Shown here: piece by piece, positions 1 to 8,891 of the stretch
How positions within the stretch are numbered: position 1 is the first letter of the stretch
Layout of the letters: the number at the start of each line of letters is the position of its first letter
Source of the DNA: Hydrogenophaga sp.
GTDB lineage: Bacteria; Pseudomonadota; Gammaproteobacteria; Burkholderiales; Burkholderiaceae_C
Direction of reading: 5' to 3'
NCBI RefSeq assembly: GCF_011390835.1
Contig: NZ_JAABRQ010000001.1
Coordinates: 248,001-312,000, forward strand
DNA length: 64,000 bases
The notes under the pieces: generated by a model
The model's database searches: none
The model's input: the letters and a program-made list of their open reading frames with translations, nothing else
Told to the model about the DNA's origin: nothing
Program-made: the position numbers and the translations under genes

Positions 1-121
1 CCACCGTCCAACGTCCTACGAAGCAGACACTCCAAACCCAGAACGCTGCAGAACTGGCTTCGCCATGCTGCAGGTGCTGCGCCCGCAAGGGATTCGTGCA
101 CAGCGTGGCTGGGTCGGGTCA
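1..121. other. No supported gene at the left edge
   Basis: This stretch lies just downstream of flgG, where flgH would normally follow on the minus strand. I see no FlgH-like lipoprotein start in it. Only very short open frames are present, so it is probably the flgG-flgH spacer. Confidence 0.5.
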
Positions 122-904
122 TCACAGCTGCGCCAGGCGCTGCAGCATCTGGTCACTGGTCTGGATGGCCTTGGAGTTCATCTCATACGCACGCTGGGTC
201 TGAATCATGGTGACCAGCTCCTGCACCACGTTGACGTTGGAGGTCTCCACAAAGCCCTGCATCACCGTGCCCATGCCGGCGCTGCCAGGTGCGCCGTTGA
301 CCGGGTTGCCTGATGCCAGGCTCTCGGTGTAGAGGTTCTGGCCTCGTGGCTCCAGGCCAGCCGGGTTGATGAAGTTGGCCAGTTCGATGTTGCCGACCAC
401 GGCGGGCTGCGCGCTACCAGGCATCTTGACCGAGACCACACCGTCGCTGGAGACGGTGATGCTTTGCGCCTCGGCCGGGATGGTGATGCCTGCGGTGAGC
501 GGGAAGCCGCTGGAGGTGACCATGCGGCCCTGGGCGTCGAGCTGCAGGCTGCCGTCGCGGGTGTAGCCAACCGTTCCGTCGGGCATAGAGACCTGCAGAA
601 AGCCATTGCCGCTGATGGCCAGATCGAGGTTGTTGCCCGACTGCTGCAGGCTGCCCTGGGCAAACGAGCGCGAAGTCGCAACGGTGCGCACACCCAGGCC
701 GATTTGCAGGCCGGTGGGCAGCTCGCTCTGCTCCGAGCTGTTGGCGCCGACCTGACGCAGGTTCTGGTACATCAAGTCTTCGAACACCGCGTTGGCGCGC
801 TTGAAACCGTTGGTGGAGGTGTTGGCCAGGTTGTTGGCGATCACGTCCAGCTGGGTTTGCTGTGCCTGCATGCCGGTCTTGGAAATCCAGAGCGAATTGA
901 TCAT
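122..904 (-). CDS. flgG: Flagellar distal rod protein FlgG
   Basis: FlgG is the distal rod protein that carries torque from the MS-ring and proximal rod to the hook. The 260-residue product has the expected family length. It shows the N-terminal basal-body rod motif ([14 protein letters not shown]), the central GNGFLQV segment of the FlgE/F/G core, and the C-terminal coiled region ([18 protein letters not shown]) that packs in the axial channel. The start ([12 protein letters not shown]) is canonical. It is the last recognisable gene of the minus-strand flgBCDEFG operon, 28 bp after flgF. It is secreted by the flagellar type III apparatus without a Sec signal. Confidence 0.97.
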   Translation of the reverse strand: MINSLWISKTGMQAQQTQLDVIANNLANTSTNGFKRANAVFEDLMYQNLRQVGANSSEQSELPTGLQIGLGVRTVATSRSFAQGSLQQSGNNLDLAISGNGFLQVSMPDGTVGYTRDGSLQLDAQGRMVTSSGFPLTAGITIPAEAQSITVSSDGVVSVKMPGSAQPAVVGNIELANFINPAGLEPRGQNLYTESLASGNPVNGAPGSAGMGTVMQGFVETSNVNVVQELVTMIQTQRAYEMNSKAIQTSDQMLQRLAQL

Positions 905-932
905 GGGGTGTTCCTAGGAGAGAAGGGGTGAA

Positions 933-1670
933 TCAGCCGTTGAGGCTGAGCAGCTGGGCTGCGGTCTTGTCGTTGGTTTCGCCGTTCTGCAGCATGCGCA
1001 TCTGCACCTCGAACTGGCGGGCGACGGCGATCATGCCGACCATGGCCTCGATCGGGTTCACGTTGCTGCCTTCGAGGGCGCCACTTTGCAGCCGCGCGTT
1101 GGCATCGGCCGGCAGCGGGTCGCCGAGCGGACCGCGGAAAAGACCGTCCTCGCCGCGCTGCAAGCGGTTTTCCTGGTCTGGTGTGACCAGCTTGAGCCGC
1201 CCCAGTGCCTGAGGCGCCTGGCCGCTCACCCGCGCGGTCACCGTGCCATCTTCACCCACGTCGATCTGGGCATTGGCCGGTGCCACGATGGGTCCACCGT
1301 CGCCCAGCATAGGCAGGCCCAGCGGGTTGACCACGGTGCCGTTGGCGTCGACCTCCAGCGCGCCCGCCCGCGTGTAGGCCTCGGTGCCGTCCAGGCCAAG
1401 CACCGCAAAGTAGCTGCTCCCACGCGCGGCCACATCAAGGTTTCGCCCAGTGTTGGTGATTGACCCCGGCGCATCCGAATGACCCGCAGTGGCCTCGAGC
1501 GCGAACACCCGGGTACTGGACCCGTCGCCGCGCACCGGCACCGCGCGAAAGGTCGCGAGCTCGGCGCGAAAGCCTGGCGTGGATGCATTGGCCAGGTTGT
1601 TGGCCAGCAACTGCTGCCGGTACTGCGCCGCGTTGGCGCCGGTCATGGCGGTGTAGATCAGGCGGTCCAT
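933..1670 (-). CDS. flgF: Flagellar proximal rod protein FlgF
   Basis: FlgF is a proximal rod subunit between the MS-ring and FlgG. The ATG at 1670 (MDRLIYTAMTG) is chosen over an upstream in-frame start at 1748 because it gives the canonical rod-protein N-terminus and a 245-residue product of normal length. Visible motifs are LLANNLANASTPGFRAE near the N-terminus and a C-terminal helix NVNPIEAMVGMIAVARQFE. It lies between flgE and flgG in the rod/hook operon. Confidence 0.95.
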   Translation of the reverse strand: MDRLIYTAMTGANAAQYRQQLLANNLANASTPGFRAELATFRAVPVRGDGSSTRVFALEATAGHSDAPGSITNTGRNLDVAARGSSYFAVLGLDGTEAYTRAGALEVDANGTVVNPLGLPMLGDGGPIVAPANAQIDVGEDGTVTARVSGQAPQALGRLKLVTPDQENRLQRGEDGLFRGPLGDPLPADANARLQSGALEGSNVNPIEAMVGMIAVARQFEVQMRMLQNGETNDKTAAQLLSLNG

Positions 1671-1827
1671 GGGATGTACTCCAGGGGATTGGCGAGCGAG
1701 GTGTCTATTCCGGGACGCAGCGAACGCGCGGCTTGGGTCCGAGGGCATCGCGGTACCGGTTCGGCCGGGCCGCCAATGCCGACCCTTTAATTAGGTCGCA
1801 CGCAGCACGGCAGATGTGGGACATCCA

Positions 1828-3042
1828 TCACCTCATGTTCAACAGCGTGCTCAGCACCTGATCTTGGGTCTTGATGGTTTGCGCGTTGGCCTGGTAGGAG
1901 CGCTGGGCGGTCATCATGCTCACCAGTTCGAAGGTGATGTCCACGTTGGAGTCCTCCACCGCACCGGAGCGCAGAAAGCCCAGCTTGCCTTCGCCCGGCC
2001 CGCCACGCACCGGATCACCCGACTCGAACGTCATGGACCAAGCGCCGCCGCCCATGGGGGCCAGGCCTTGCGAATTGCGGAAATCCACCAGGGAAATCTG
2101 GCCGGCTGCGCGTGATTCGCCGTTGGAGTATCGGGCGGTGACCACGCCGGTATCTTCGATCTTCAGGCTGGTTAGCTCGCCCGGCCGATAGCCATCCTGG
2201 CTCAGGTTGGTGACCGCAAAGTTGCTGCCGAACTGCGTCACGTTGCTGAAGTTGAGGGTGGCGGGGAAGGTCAGGGTCGGATCGTTGGGCGAGGTGAGCG
2301 TGATGGGTGGTACCACCGTCGCCGGGTCCAGAGAGCCATCCTGCAGGAAGCTGATGGTGAAGGGCGTGGAGAGCGCCGGGTCGGCGCCGTTGACGCTGGT
2401 GTACACGTTCCACTGGTTGTTCGCGGCTTTTTCGAAAGCCAGCGCCACCGGAATCTCAAGTCCCTGCGGATCGAAGGCGATCAGCGAGGTGCCGTAGGTG
2501 GTGATGGGGGTGGGCGGGGTGGCAGTGGCCGCGACGGCCGCACGCGCATCCAGGTTGAACTCTGCGCTGATTTCAGCGGTCTGCTGGGCCGGGATGGCGC
2601 CACCCGTGGGCAGCGAGAGCGGCGTGGACTCGAAACTCAGACGGTTGCCGTCAGGGTCGGTGGGGTAGCCCATGAGCTGGCGGCCCTGGTTGGTCACGAT
2701 GTCGCCATTCCGATCCAGCTTGAACTGACCGGCGCGCGAATAGGAAAGCGAGCCATCGGGGTTGGTCAGCTCAAAGAAGCCGTTGCCGTTGATCGCGACA
2801 TCGAGACCATTGCCCGTGATGGTGATGTTGCCCTGGGTGAACGACTGGGTGACGGCCGCCACCGACACGCCCAGGCCAGTGGTGCTGCTGCCCGAGGCGT
2901 TGATGGAGTTGGCATAGATTTCGGCGAACTCTGCTCGCGAAGCCTTCATGCCCACGGTGTTGGCGTTGGCGATGTTGTTGCCGATGACGTCCAGGTTGCG
3001 ACTGGCGCTGTTCAAACCTGAGAGACCTTGCTGGAATGCCAT
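1828..3042 (-). CDS. flgE: Flagellar hook protein FlgE
   Basis: FlgE polymerises into the hook, the universal joint between rod and filament. The product is 404 residues, typical for a betaproteobacterial hook protein. The N-terminal D0 motif (NIANANTVGMKASRAEF) and the C-terminal D0 helix (VDITFELVSMMTAQRSYQ) frame a variable middle with hook-specific D1/D2 sequence. It follows flgD (51 bp spacing) and precedes flgF. Assembly needs the FlgD cap encoded next door, and length is set by FliK encoded at 30846. Confidence 0.97.
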   Translation of the reverse strand: MAFQQGLSGLNSASRNLDVIGNNIANANTVGMKASRAEFAEIYANSINASGSSTTGLGVSVAAVTQSFTQGNITITGNGLDVAINGNGFFELTNPDGSLSYSRAGQFKLDRNGDIVTNQGRQLMGYPTDPDGNRLSFESTPLSLPTGGAIPAQQTAEISAEFNLDARAAVAATATPPTPITTYGTSLIAFDPQGLEIPVALAFEKAANNQWNVYTSVNGADPALSTPFTISFLQDGSLDPATVVPPITLTSPNDPTLTFPATLNFSNVTQFGSNFAVTNLSQDGYRPGELTSLKIEDTGVVTARYSNGESRAAGQISLVDFRNSQGLAPMGGGAWSMTFESGDPVRGGPGEGKLGFLRSGAVEDSNVDITFELVSMMTAQRSYQANAQTIKTQDQVLSTLLNMR

Positions 3043-3093
3043 GGTGGTGTCCTTGAAAGAAAATGGAGGAGTAACGCGGCTTCAGGCCACGCC

Positions 3094-3759
3094 TTACATG
3101 AATGCCTTGATCTGGTCGTAGCCCAGCGTGCGGCCATCCTGCAGCTGCAGCGTCATGGCACCCGCGGAAAAACCCACCGAGGCCACGGGTGTGCGGGTCA
3201 AGGGCGTGGCGGTCACTGCCTGTCCGCCCTGGGTCGCGCGCACCGAAAAGCCGCCCACTCGGGCAGGGTCGAGACCGGCGCTGTCCCAGGAGAAAGGGTG
3301 CTGGCCAGCCGGCAGCGCCCCCAGGTTCACGCTGTCCAGCAGGGTGCCATTGGTACCCATCACGTCCACCATGACCTGATCTGCCGGGCCGCTCAGCGCC
3401 AGGGCGCCTCGGCCCTGTTCGCCATCGAAGCTCAGCGTGTTGCCCTCCAGAAGGGCCTGGCGCCCGATCAGCGAGGTGCCTTGCAGGCTTTGCAGTGAGC
3501 CAAACTGATCGGCCATGCCCTTGAGCGTGGCATTGAGCTGCTGAATGCCGCTGACCGTGTTGATCTGCGCCATCTGCGTGGTCATTTGCGCGTTGTCCAT
3601 CGGATTGAGCGGATCCTGGCTGTTGATCTGCGCCACCAGCAGGGTGAGAAAACGGTCCTGCGCCGCTTGCGGGTCGGTGTTGCTGTCGGCCTTGTTCGTG
3701 CCAGTGGTGCTTCCCACGGCAGAGCCAAGGCTGTTGAGATCGAGTGCGGAGGTGTACAT
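3094..3759 (-). CDS. flgD: Hook-capping scaffold protein FlgD
   Basis: FlgD forms the transient cap on which FlgE subunits assemble. The 221-residue product has the diagnostic N-terminal block FLTLLVAQINSQDPLNPMDN, followed by QMAQINTVSGIQQLN. The C-terminal half has the FlgD Ig-like/Tudor fold region (GNTLSFDGEQGRGAL onward) and ends DQIKAFM. It is transcribed with flgB, flgC and flgE. No unusual feature was noted. Confidence 0.96.
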   Translation of the reverse strand: MYTSALDLNSLGSAVGSTTGTNKADSNTDPQAAQDRFLTLLVAQINSQDPLNPMDNAQMTTQMAQINTVSGIQQLNATLKGMADQFGSLQSLQGTSLIGRQALLEGNTLSFDGEQGRGALALSGPADQVMVDVMGTNGTLLDSVNLGALPAGQHPFSWDSAGLDPARVGGFSVRATQGGQAVTATPLTRTPVASVGFSAGAMTLQLQDGRTLGYDQIKAFM

Positions 3760-3772
3760 GATTCAGCCCGGG

Positions 3773-4177
3773 TTACTGCCCCATCTGGAGCGTTTTCATC
3801 AGCAGAGTCTTGGCCGTGTTCATGACCTCGACGTTGTTCTGGTAGGAGCGCGAGGCCGACATCATGTTGACCATCTCCTCCACCGGATTCACGTTGGAAT
3901 GGGTCACATAGCCATCAGCATCAGCGCTGGGGTGGCCGGGGTTGTGCACTCGGCGACCCGGCGTCTCGTTCTCAGTGATGTTCTGTACCTTCACCCCGGC
4001 ATTGCCAGCACCTCCCATGGGCACGGTCTGGAACACCACCTGGCGCGCCTTGTAGCTCTGCCCGTCAGGCCCGGCCACCGCATCGGCATTGGCCAGGTTG
4101 CTGGCCACCACGTTGAGGCGCTGAGACTGCGAGCTGATCGCACTGCCCGACACACCAAAAATGGAAAACATGGACAT
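3773..4177 (-). CDS. flgC: Flagellar proximal rod protein FlgC
   Basis: FlgC is a small proximal rod protein that assembles with FlgB and FlgF. The 134-residue product carries QRLNVVASNLANADAV near its N-terminus and VNPVEEMVNMMSASRSYQNN at its C-terminus, both standard. A GAAAGGA Shine-Dalgarno supports the start at 4177. It is 13 bp upstream of flgD and 143 bp downstream of flgB. The gap to flgB holds a GC-rich inverted repeat. Confidence 0.96.
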   Translation of the reverse strand: MSMFSIFGVSGSAISSQSQRLNVVASNLANADAVAGPDGQSYKARQVVFQTVPMGGAGNAGVKVQNITENETPGRRVHNPGHPSADADGYVTHSNVNPVEEMVNMMSASRSYQNNVEVMNTAKTLLMKTLQMGQ

Positions 4178-4256
4178 GAGAAGGTCCTTTCAAAGCAGGC
4201 AAACAGGGTGGAGCGAGATGGCTACACCCAGGAGTGCCGTTGAACTGGCTTGGCCA

Positions 4257-4320
4257 AGCCACAGGTATGGCCCCCCTCCCAGGGGGGTGACGTCGAAGAC
4301 GGCGCAAGCGGTGTTCATCC
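4257..4320 (-). repeat. GC-rich palindromic intergenic element between flgB and flgC
   Basis: The flgB-flgC gap contains a C6-TCCC-AG-G6 type inverted repeat (around 4270-4287) followed by a stretch ending GCGGTGTTC. That ending recurs in the cheD-cheB gap at 44556. It resembles the dispersed intergenic palindromes common in Comamonadaceae genomes. It could act as an intra-operon stem-loop that tunes flgC mRNA level, which is inference. Confidence 0.4.
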
Positions 4321-4722
4321 CTACTGCCCCGTGATCGCACTGAGCATGGTCTTCACATGCCCGTTGATGAAGCGCAGCGTGGACTCGTAGCGAATGCTGT
4401 TGTCCACGAAATTGGCCCGCTCGCGGTCCAGATCGACCGAGTTGCCGTCCTGACTGGGCTGCGTCTGTACGGTGTAGGCGAGGTCGGCGGTGCTGCCGCC
4501 CACACTGCCCAGGCGCATGTGACCGGCATCGGTCATGCTGGGCACCGAGACGCCTGCGCCGCCGGTGGCCTTTTGCAGCGCCTTGCCGAAGTCAAAGTCT
4601 CGCGCCACATAGCCGGGGGTATCGGTGTTGGCAATGTTGCTGGCCAATACCTGCTGGCGCTGCGAGCGCAACAGCAGCGACTGGCTGTGAAAGTCCAGGC
4701 GGGCGGTCAACTGTTCCAGCAT
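4321..4722 (-). CDS. flgB: Flagellar proximal rod protein FlgB
   Basis: FlgB is the first proximal rod subunit, contacting the FliE/FliF base. The start at 4722 (MLEQLTARLDF) is chosen because homologues begin at this point; an in-frame upstream start at 4797 would add 25 atypical residues. The 133-residue product has the rod signature RQQVLASNIANTDTPGYVARDFDF. It is the first gene of flgBCDEFG, divergent from flgA, with 272 bp of shared regulatory DNA between them. Confidence 0.95.
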   Translation of the reverse strand: MLEQLTARLDFHSQSLLLRSQRQQVLASNIANTDTPGYVARDFDFGKALQKATGGAGVSVPSMTDAGHMRLGSVGGSTADLAYTVQTQPSQDGNSVDLDRERANFVDNSIRYESTLRFINGHVKTMLSAITGQ

Positions 4723-4864
4723 GGTCACCTCGGCAAGTGGTTGGGCTGCGACGAATCGGGGCGGTGAATCAGCGGGCGGGATCGCAGCCGTTTTCACCGG
4801 GCTGGAGGCAAGTATGGAAAAACTTGAGGCCTGACAATGAAGAGAACAAACACCCCAAAGCCTC

Positions 4865-4882
4865 CTTATTCCGCCCTTAGTT
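4865..4882. promoter_or_regulatory. Possible FlhDC half-site in the flgB-flgA divergent region
   Basis: The sequence CTTATTCCGCCCTTAGTT resembles the inverted half (CGYTATTT-N2-3-SCRTT) of the enteric FlhD4C2 box. A near copy, GCTTATTGCCCTTTAGTTT, lies on the minus strand upstream of flhB at 16068-16087. Both precede operons expected to be FlhDC-dependent, and flhDC is present in this window. The assignment is inference from motif similarity. Confidence 0.3.
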
Positions 4883-4994
4883 CAGCCTTCCCTCGCCCTA
4901 CATTGAGAGCCTGCCGGTATGGCCTTTGACCCGTTCGCGGTGTATCGGCCTACCTCCTCCAGGGTCAAGCCCTGGCAAGATCAGGAGAAGCCTC

Positions 4995-5762
4995 ATGCGT
5001 TGGATGTCCACGATTTCACTGCACGCGCCCAGCATCGACTGGCGGCTGTGGCTGTGCCTTGGCCTGGTGGGCGGCACTCTGATGGCGAGCCCGGCAAGGG
5101 CCAATGAGCCGGGCGCTGAAGGCAGCGCGCAGCTCGAACGCGTGGCGCGTGACTTTCTTCAGCCTTCGGTCGAGGCGACCATGGGCCAGAGCGCCGAGTC
5201 GCCACTGCGCGCCGAAGTCGTGGTGGGTTCGCTGGACCAGCGCCTGCGCCTGGCGCCTTGCAGCCAGGTCGAGCCACACCTCCCGGGCAACACCCGCCTG
5301 TGGGGGCGCGCCCGCATCGGTCTGCGTTGCGTCGAGGGCACCACGCGCTGGAATGTATACCTGCCGGTCACGGTCAAGGCCTGGGGCCCAGCCTGGGTGC
5401 TCAAGCGGCCTGTCAACGCTGGCGAGGTGCTGACTCAAGAAGACGCCGAGCAGGCCGAAGTGGACTGGGCAGAGCATCCGGCATCGATCCTGGCCAACCA
5501 GGCGCTGTGGGTCGGTCAGCAGGCGGCTTACACCTTGCTGCCTGGTCAGGCGCTGCGCCAGAACATGGTGCGCCCGGTGCAGGCGTTTGCCGCTGGCTCT
5601 CAGGTGCGTGTGACCCAGAGCGGGACCGGATTCCAGGTGGTGGTCAGCGGCAAGGCACTGTCCTCCGGCATGGTCGGCCAAACTACGCGGGTGCGCCTGG
5701 ACAATGGACGGGTGGTGACCGGCTTGGTGCGCGATGGCCAGACGGTGGAGCTGTCGCTGTGA
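4995..5762 (+). CDS. flgA: P-ring assembly chaperone FlgA
   Basis: FlgA is a periplasmic chaperone needed for P-ring (FlgI) formation. The start at 4995 is preceded by AGGAGA (4983-4988), better than the upstream frame extension. The 255-residue product begins with a Sec signal peptide (hydrophobic core around residues 18-30, likely cleavage after ASPARA at residue 36). The C-terminal half is the SAF/ChapFlgA domain, with VLKRPVNAGEVL and LLPGQALRQNMV. The last residues (VVTGLVRDGQTVELSL) match the family. It opens the plus-strand flgA-flgM-flgN set, divergent from flgB. Confidence 0.94.
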   Translation: MRWMSTISLHAPSIDWRLWLCLGLVGGTLMASPARANEPGAEGSAQLERVARDFLQPSVEATMGQSAESPLRAEVVVGSLDQRLRLAPCSQVEPHLPGNTRLWGRARIGLRCVEGTTRWNVYLPVTVKAWGPAWVLKRPVNAGEVLTQEDAEQAEVDWAEHPASILANQALWVGQQAAYTLLPGQALRQNMVRPVQAFAAGSQVRVTQSGTGFQVVVSGKALSSGMVGQTTRVRLDNGRVVTGLVRDGQTVELSL

Positions 5763-5778
5763 GACCCGACACCGCCTT

Positions 5779-5802
5779 CGGCCCTCACAAGGGCCGCGTT
5801 TC
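5779..5802 (+). terminator. Stem-loop after flgA, possible weak terminator
   Basis: CGGCCCT (5779-5785) pairs with AGGGCCG (5790-5796) around a 4-nt loop, followed by a short T-rich stretch. It separates flgA from the putative flgM promoter. The poor T-tract makes strong termination uncertain. Confidence 0.35.
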
Positions 5803-5827
5803 TGTGACGCAGTCGGCAAAAAAAGCC

Positions 5828-5855
5828 TCAAGTCCCCCGGCTTTTAATCCGATAG
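5828..5855 (+). promoter_or_regulatory. Candidate sigma-28 promoter for flgM
   Basis: A -35-like TCAAGTCC, a 12-nt spacer and a -10-like TCCGATAG match the FliA consensus (TAAAGTTT-N11-GCCGATAA) in the key CCGATA core. It lies 40 bp upstream of the flgM start. A class 3 promoter for flgM is known in enteric bacteria, so the location makes sense. Confidence 0.5.
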
Positions 5856-5895
5856 TCTCCTCACAAGGCCCCAATGGCGGGGTTTGGAGAGTGAA

Positions 5896-6237
5896 ATGAA
5901 AATCGATTCATCACCGGATTCCTACATTGGATCCGTGGCGGGTGGCCCGCAGAAAGCGGCGGCCACACCTCCGGCGAGTGCTGACCAGGCCAACGCTGCA
6001 GCTGGCGCAGGCGCAACCGCTCCTGCCAAGGCGCAGCCCGGCGTGACCGTGACCCTGTCATCGGCCACTCAGGCAGCCTCCACCGGCAGCGCTGCGGGCG
6101 GTGAGGTGTTCAACAGCGAAAAGGTCGAGGCCATGAAGCTGGCAATCTCCAACGGCACCTTCCAGGTCAACCCCGAAGCGATCGCCGACAAGATGTTGTC
6201 CAACGCAGCCGAAATGCTGACCAGTTCGCGCGGCTAA
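5896..6237 (+). CDS. flgM: Anti-sigma-28 factor FlgM
   Basis: FlgM binds and inactivates sigma-28 (FliA, encoded at 9812) until hook completion lets it be exported through the type III channel. The start at 5896 (MKIDSSPDSY) has GGAGAG upstream. The 113-residue product is Ala-rich and probably disordered at its N-terminus. The C-terminal half has the FlgM core (FNSEKVEAMKLAISNGTFQV) and INPEAIADKML-type ending typical of the sigma-binding helices. It is followed 25 bp later by flgN. Confidence 0.93.
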   Translation: MKIDSSPDSYIGSVAGGPQKAAATPPASADQANAAAGAGATAPAKAQPGVTVTLSSATQAASTGSAAGGEVFNSEKVEAMKLAISNGTFQVNPEAIADKMLSNAAEMLTSSRG

Positions 6238-6262
6238 CCCCCTTTTTTGAGCCAGAGCACCC

Positions 6263-6634
6263 ATGAGCGAAGCACCACTCAGCGCGGTCCAAACCTGGAT
6301 TGATGCTCTGCAGTCCCGACTGGACGGACTGGAATACGCCTTGCTTCAAGGCGATGCCAACGCGGTGCAACTCGCTAGCGCCGAGGTGCAGGTCGCCCTG
6401 CAAGATGCACCTAAAACGCGCGAATGGTCGCAGCCTGGCAGCTCCGTGCTGACCGATTTCAAACAGGCGGCACACCGCTTTGGTCAGCTTCGGCACGCTG
6501 TGCTGCGCGCCCACGCTCAGAGCCAGCGCGCGGTGCACAGCCTGCTGCCCCAGCAGGCCCCGGCCACCTATGGCCGCGCCATGGGTCAGACCGCCTCCAC
6601 CGGCGGTGCAGGTCGGGCCTACCTGTCGGCCTGA
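6263..6634 (+). CDS. flgN: FlgN-like export chaperone
   Basis: FlgN is the cytoplasmic chaperone for the hook-filament junction proteins FlgK and FlgL. The 123-residue, mostly helical, Gln/Ala-rich product and its position after flgM match the flgAMN arrangement. A short C-terminal ATYGRAMGQ stretch is common among betaproteobacterial FlgN proteins. FlgN is weakly conserved, so the call leans on context. flgK and flgL are not in the window. Confidence 0.8.
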   Translation: MSEAPLSAVQTWIDALQSRLDGLEYALLQGDANAVQLASAEVQVALQDAPKTREWSQPGSSVLTDFKQAAHRFGQLRHAVLRAHAQSQRAVHSLLPQQAPATYGRAMGQTASTGGAGRAYLSA

Positions 6635-7257
6635 AAAACGCGCGAGAGCGCTGCGCCGCTGTGCAGGCGCGCAAATACGAGCAAGGCCTCAGGCCTTAGC
6701 AGCTTGGATGGCAAGGGCTGAGGGCAGCCCACACCCCATTTCTCAACCCGCCTCCAGCACGCGCAAGGGATGTGCGTACGGCCTCGAAGTACCGAGCGCC
6801 CAATTCATGAAGTCAGCTGCCCCAACCCTTGTGCAGTTGCTCTGGAGATTCCAGACCCGGGGCATCGTCAACGCCCGAGCAACAGACATTCCGAAACCCG
6901 TGTTCGCGATCAGGTGGCTGCCAGCGGCCTGTTCACGTCGGTCAGCGACCTACCCGTAGCGGGCGGCGCGTTGATTTAGGTGTTTGTCAACAACGCCCCT
7001 CTTTTTGATGACGCAGCCAGCAAAAGATTCGTTGAGGGACTGACCTTTGGCACTGCGGGTAAGAAAGGGGGTGACGGCCACGCGTGCACGTTGCGCTACA
7101 CACCCCGGCGAAGCGGTGCCACGATCCTGTAGCGCACAGGCGAACACATGATCTGCAGCAGCATCGGCGCTGGCTCTCCACCGCCTGGTGCACATACACT
7201 GACGAGCGTCGAAGAAGCAGTCACCTTGATGCTTCGCCAGTTCAGCAGCCGCGCTCA
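6635..7257. other. Gene-poor stretch after flgN
   Basis: I see no recognisable gene here. A 15-nt palindrome (AAGGCCTCAGGCCTT, 6685-6699) lies soon after flgN. An unrecognised 50-codon frame with a GTG start (6980-7132, beginning MFVNNAPLFDD) has coding-like composition but no evident ribosome-binding site. The stretch marks the left edge of an accessory region between the flg and flh clusters. Confidence 0.5.
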
Positions 7258-7860
7258 ATGACCTTTCCCAGAACGCCGCATTCTCATAAGCCCTCTGCTT
7301 ATTCGGTCAGTCGCGCTCGCCACTGCCGTCGCCATCACGGGTTGTGCCAACGTCACGCTTGGCGCCACCAGAGCCACTCCCTCCGCCGTCGAGAAGCTGC
7401 GTACGGCCAACATTGCGCCTGCGCAGGCGGATTTGTTCAAGCTGGCCTCCGGGAAACATCCCGCCATGGGTTCCACGCTCAGCAGCCTGCGAGGCAAATC
7501 GTTGAGCCCGGCCAAGGGAACTTGGTCGCAACGGCTTAAAGACACCTTGGTGGTTGAGCTGACCACTGCGGGCTCGTTCGACCCGGCATCTCGCCACGTC
7601 ATCGAAAGTGAGCTCACCGACAGCAAAGACGACGCTGCGATCAGGACCTGTACAGGTCGGGTCGCCGCCCGCCCAACCGTCAAGCGCTTCGGTAAGCTGG
7701 TCTATGACAAAGAGCTGGCCGCCAATGCGGGCTGGGAGTCCTCGTTCATGGGCGCCGTGGCAATGCCAGCCGCCATCAACCGGTGCGGCGCGTTGTACAA
7801 AGCCTTGGTGGGAAGCTGGTCGACGACCCTGAGTTTCGACGCGCTCTCGTGAAGCAGGCC
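7258..7860 (+). pseudogene. Frameshifted lipoprotein gene remnant
   Basis: One frame (7262-7852) encodes a hydrophobic signal with the lipobox-like ITGC, then a domain containing SWxLxDTLVVEL-like and VVIESELTDS-like segments and YDKELAANAGWESSFMGAVA. It resembles an exported lipoprotein found in many Burkholderiales. No start codon is in frame: an ATG at 7258 is offset by one base. At the 3' end the expected continuation GKLVDDPEFRRALVKQ is in a different frame, consistent with loss of one G near 7809. Two frame breaks suggest inactivation, although sequencing error in the G-run is possible. Confidence 0.6.
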
Positions 7861-7928
7861 CTGGCCAGCGCTCGGTGCAGACCCGGTCGGCTGTGGTCAC
7901 TCGGCACGATGAGGGAGGATCCTTGGTC

Positions 7929-8531
7929 ATGCCTGATGCGTTCCCCCTGCTCCGCAGCCGCCTGCTGACTGGTCTTTGCCTGACCCTCGTGTGCGCTGGT
8001 GTGGCCGCTTCGCCGGGGGCGGGCGAGCCAGTACCCGAAGGCCGTACGTTGCCCGACATGCTCATGAACGGGCTGAATGGGCCCGACCGGTCGCTCGCAA
8101 GCTACAGCGGGCGCAAGCTGATCATCAACATCTGGGCCAGCTGGTGCACGCCCTGCCGTGCCGAGGCCGCTTCGCTGGAGCGCTTTGCCTGGAGTGAAGC
8201 GGGATCGCGCTACGCGGTGATCGGCATTTCCACCGATGACGACCGTCGAGCGGCCGAGCGCTGGCTGAAGCAGTCGAACGCCACGCTGAACCACTACCTC
8301 GATCGCGCAGTGGTGCTTGAAAACATGCTGGGGGCCAGCCGCATCCCGCTTACCGTGCTGGTCGACGAACACGGCCGCGTGATCACCCGGGTGCGCGGCG
8401 CGCAGGCATGGGACGCCCCCGAGATGCTTCAGCTGATCGAGAAGGCCTTTGCGCAAGGCACACGACCGAGGCCACGCAAGGTGCAGGACGCGCTGCCCGT
8501 TCCACAGAAGGCGATGAGCGCGCCTCGGTGA
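7929..8531 (+). CDS. TlpA-like thioredoxin-fold thiol-disulfide oxidoreductase
   Basis: This is a predicted periplasmic redox protein of the TlpA/ResA thioredoxin family. The ATG at 7929 follows GGGAGG and gives an N-terminal signal peptide (hydrophobic core about residues 9-27). The active-site motif WCTPC is at residues 72-76, preceded by KLIINIWASW. The cis-proline segment RIPLTVLVDEHGRV follows, and the basic tail is unusual. The 200-residue length is normal. It stands alone in the accessory gap, so the substrate is unknown; cytochrome c or outer-membrane protein maturation are options. Confidence 0.85.
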   Translation: MPDAFPLLRSRLLTGLCLTLVCAGVAASPGAGEPVPEGRTLPDMLMNGLNGPDRSLASYSGRKLIINIWASWCTPCRAEAASLERFAWSEAGSRYAVIGISTDDDRRAAERWLKQSNATLNHYLDRAVVLENMLGASRIPLTVLVDEHGRVITRVRGAQAWDAPEMLQLIEKAFAQGTRPRPRKVQDALPVPQKAMSAPR

Positions 8532-8891
8532 GCAACGAAGGCGGGCGACCGCAACGGGTGGGCAGTAGGTCGCCGTCGACGTTCCCGATGTGGACGTCCA
8601 GGCTTTCGCTCAGCGTCTTTTGGTATCAGGTCATAGGCACTTCATTGTGTCGGCTTTCGCATCACGCATCTGCAGGCTGGTCTCAAACCCGCCAGCGCAG
8701 ACCTCGCGGTCGCCTTTAGCTTGCACCTGGGCGTGGCACAAGCGAATGAGGTCAGCGGCGCAGCTGAAAACCCCATCATCGGAGACCTGTGACATGCGCG
8801 ATCCTGTTGGCCACCAAGCAGGACCGCTTGGACGCGATCACGGTCCGCGGCCTGCGGTATAACCGTGAACGGTGCTACCCGAATCCAGCTA
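8532..8891. other. Degraded sequence left of the IS element
   Basis: No complete gene is seen. Short frames look like remnants: one reads HLGVAQANEVSGAAENPII before a stop at about 8789, and another reads ILLATKQDRLDAITVRGLRY up to the IS boundary. The second frame continues in phase across the IS into about 9718-9790 if the element is removed, suggesting the IS entered an already decaying open frame. Product unknown. Confidence 0.4.

Noticed and set aside
7084-7539. 151-codon plus-strand frame in the accessory gap
   Set aside because: It overlaps the lipoprotein remnant in another frame, and its Arg/His-rich composition is not protein-like.
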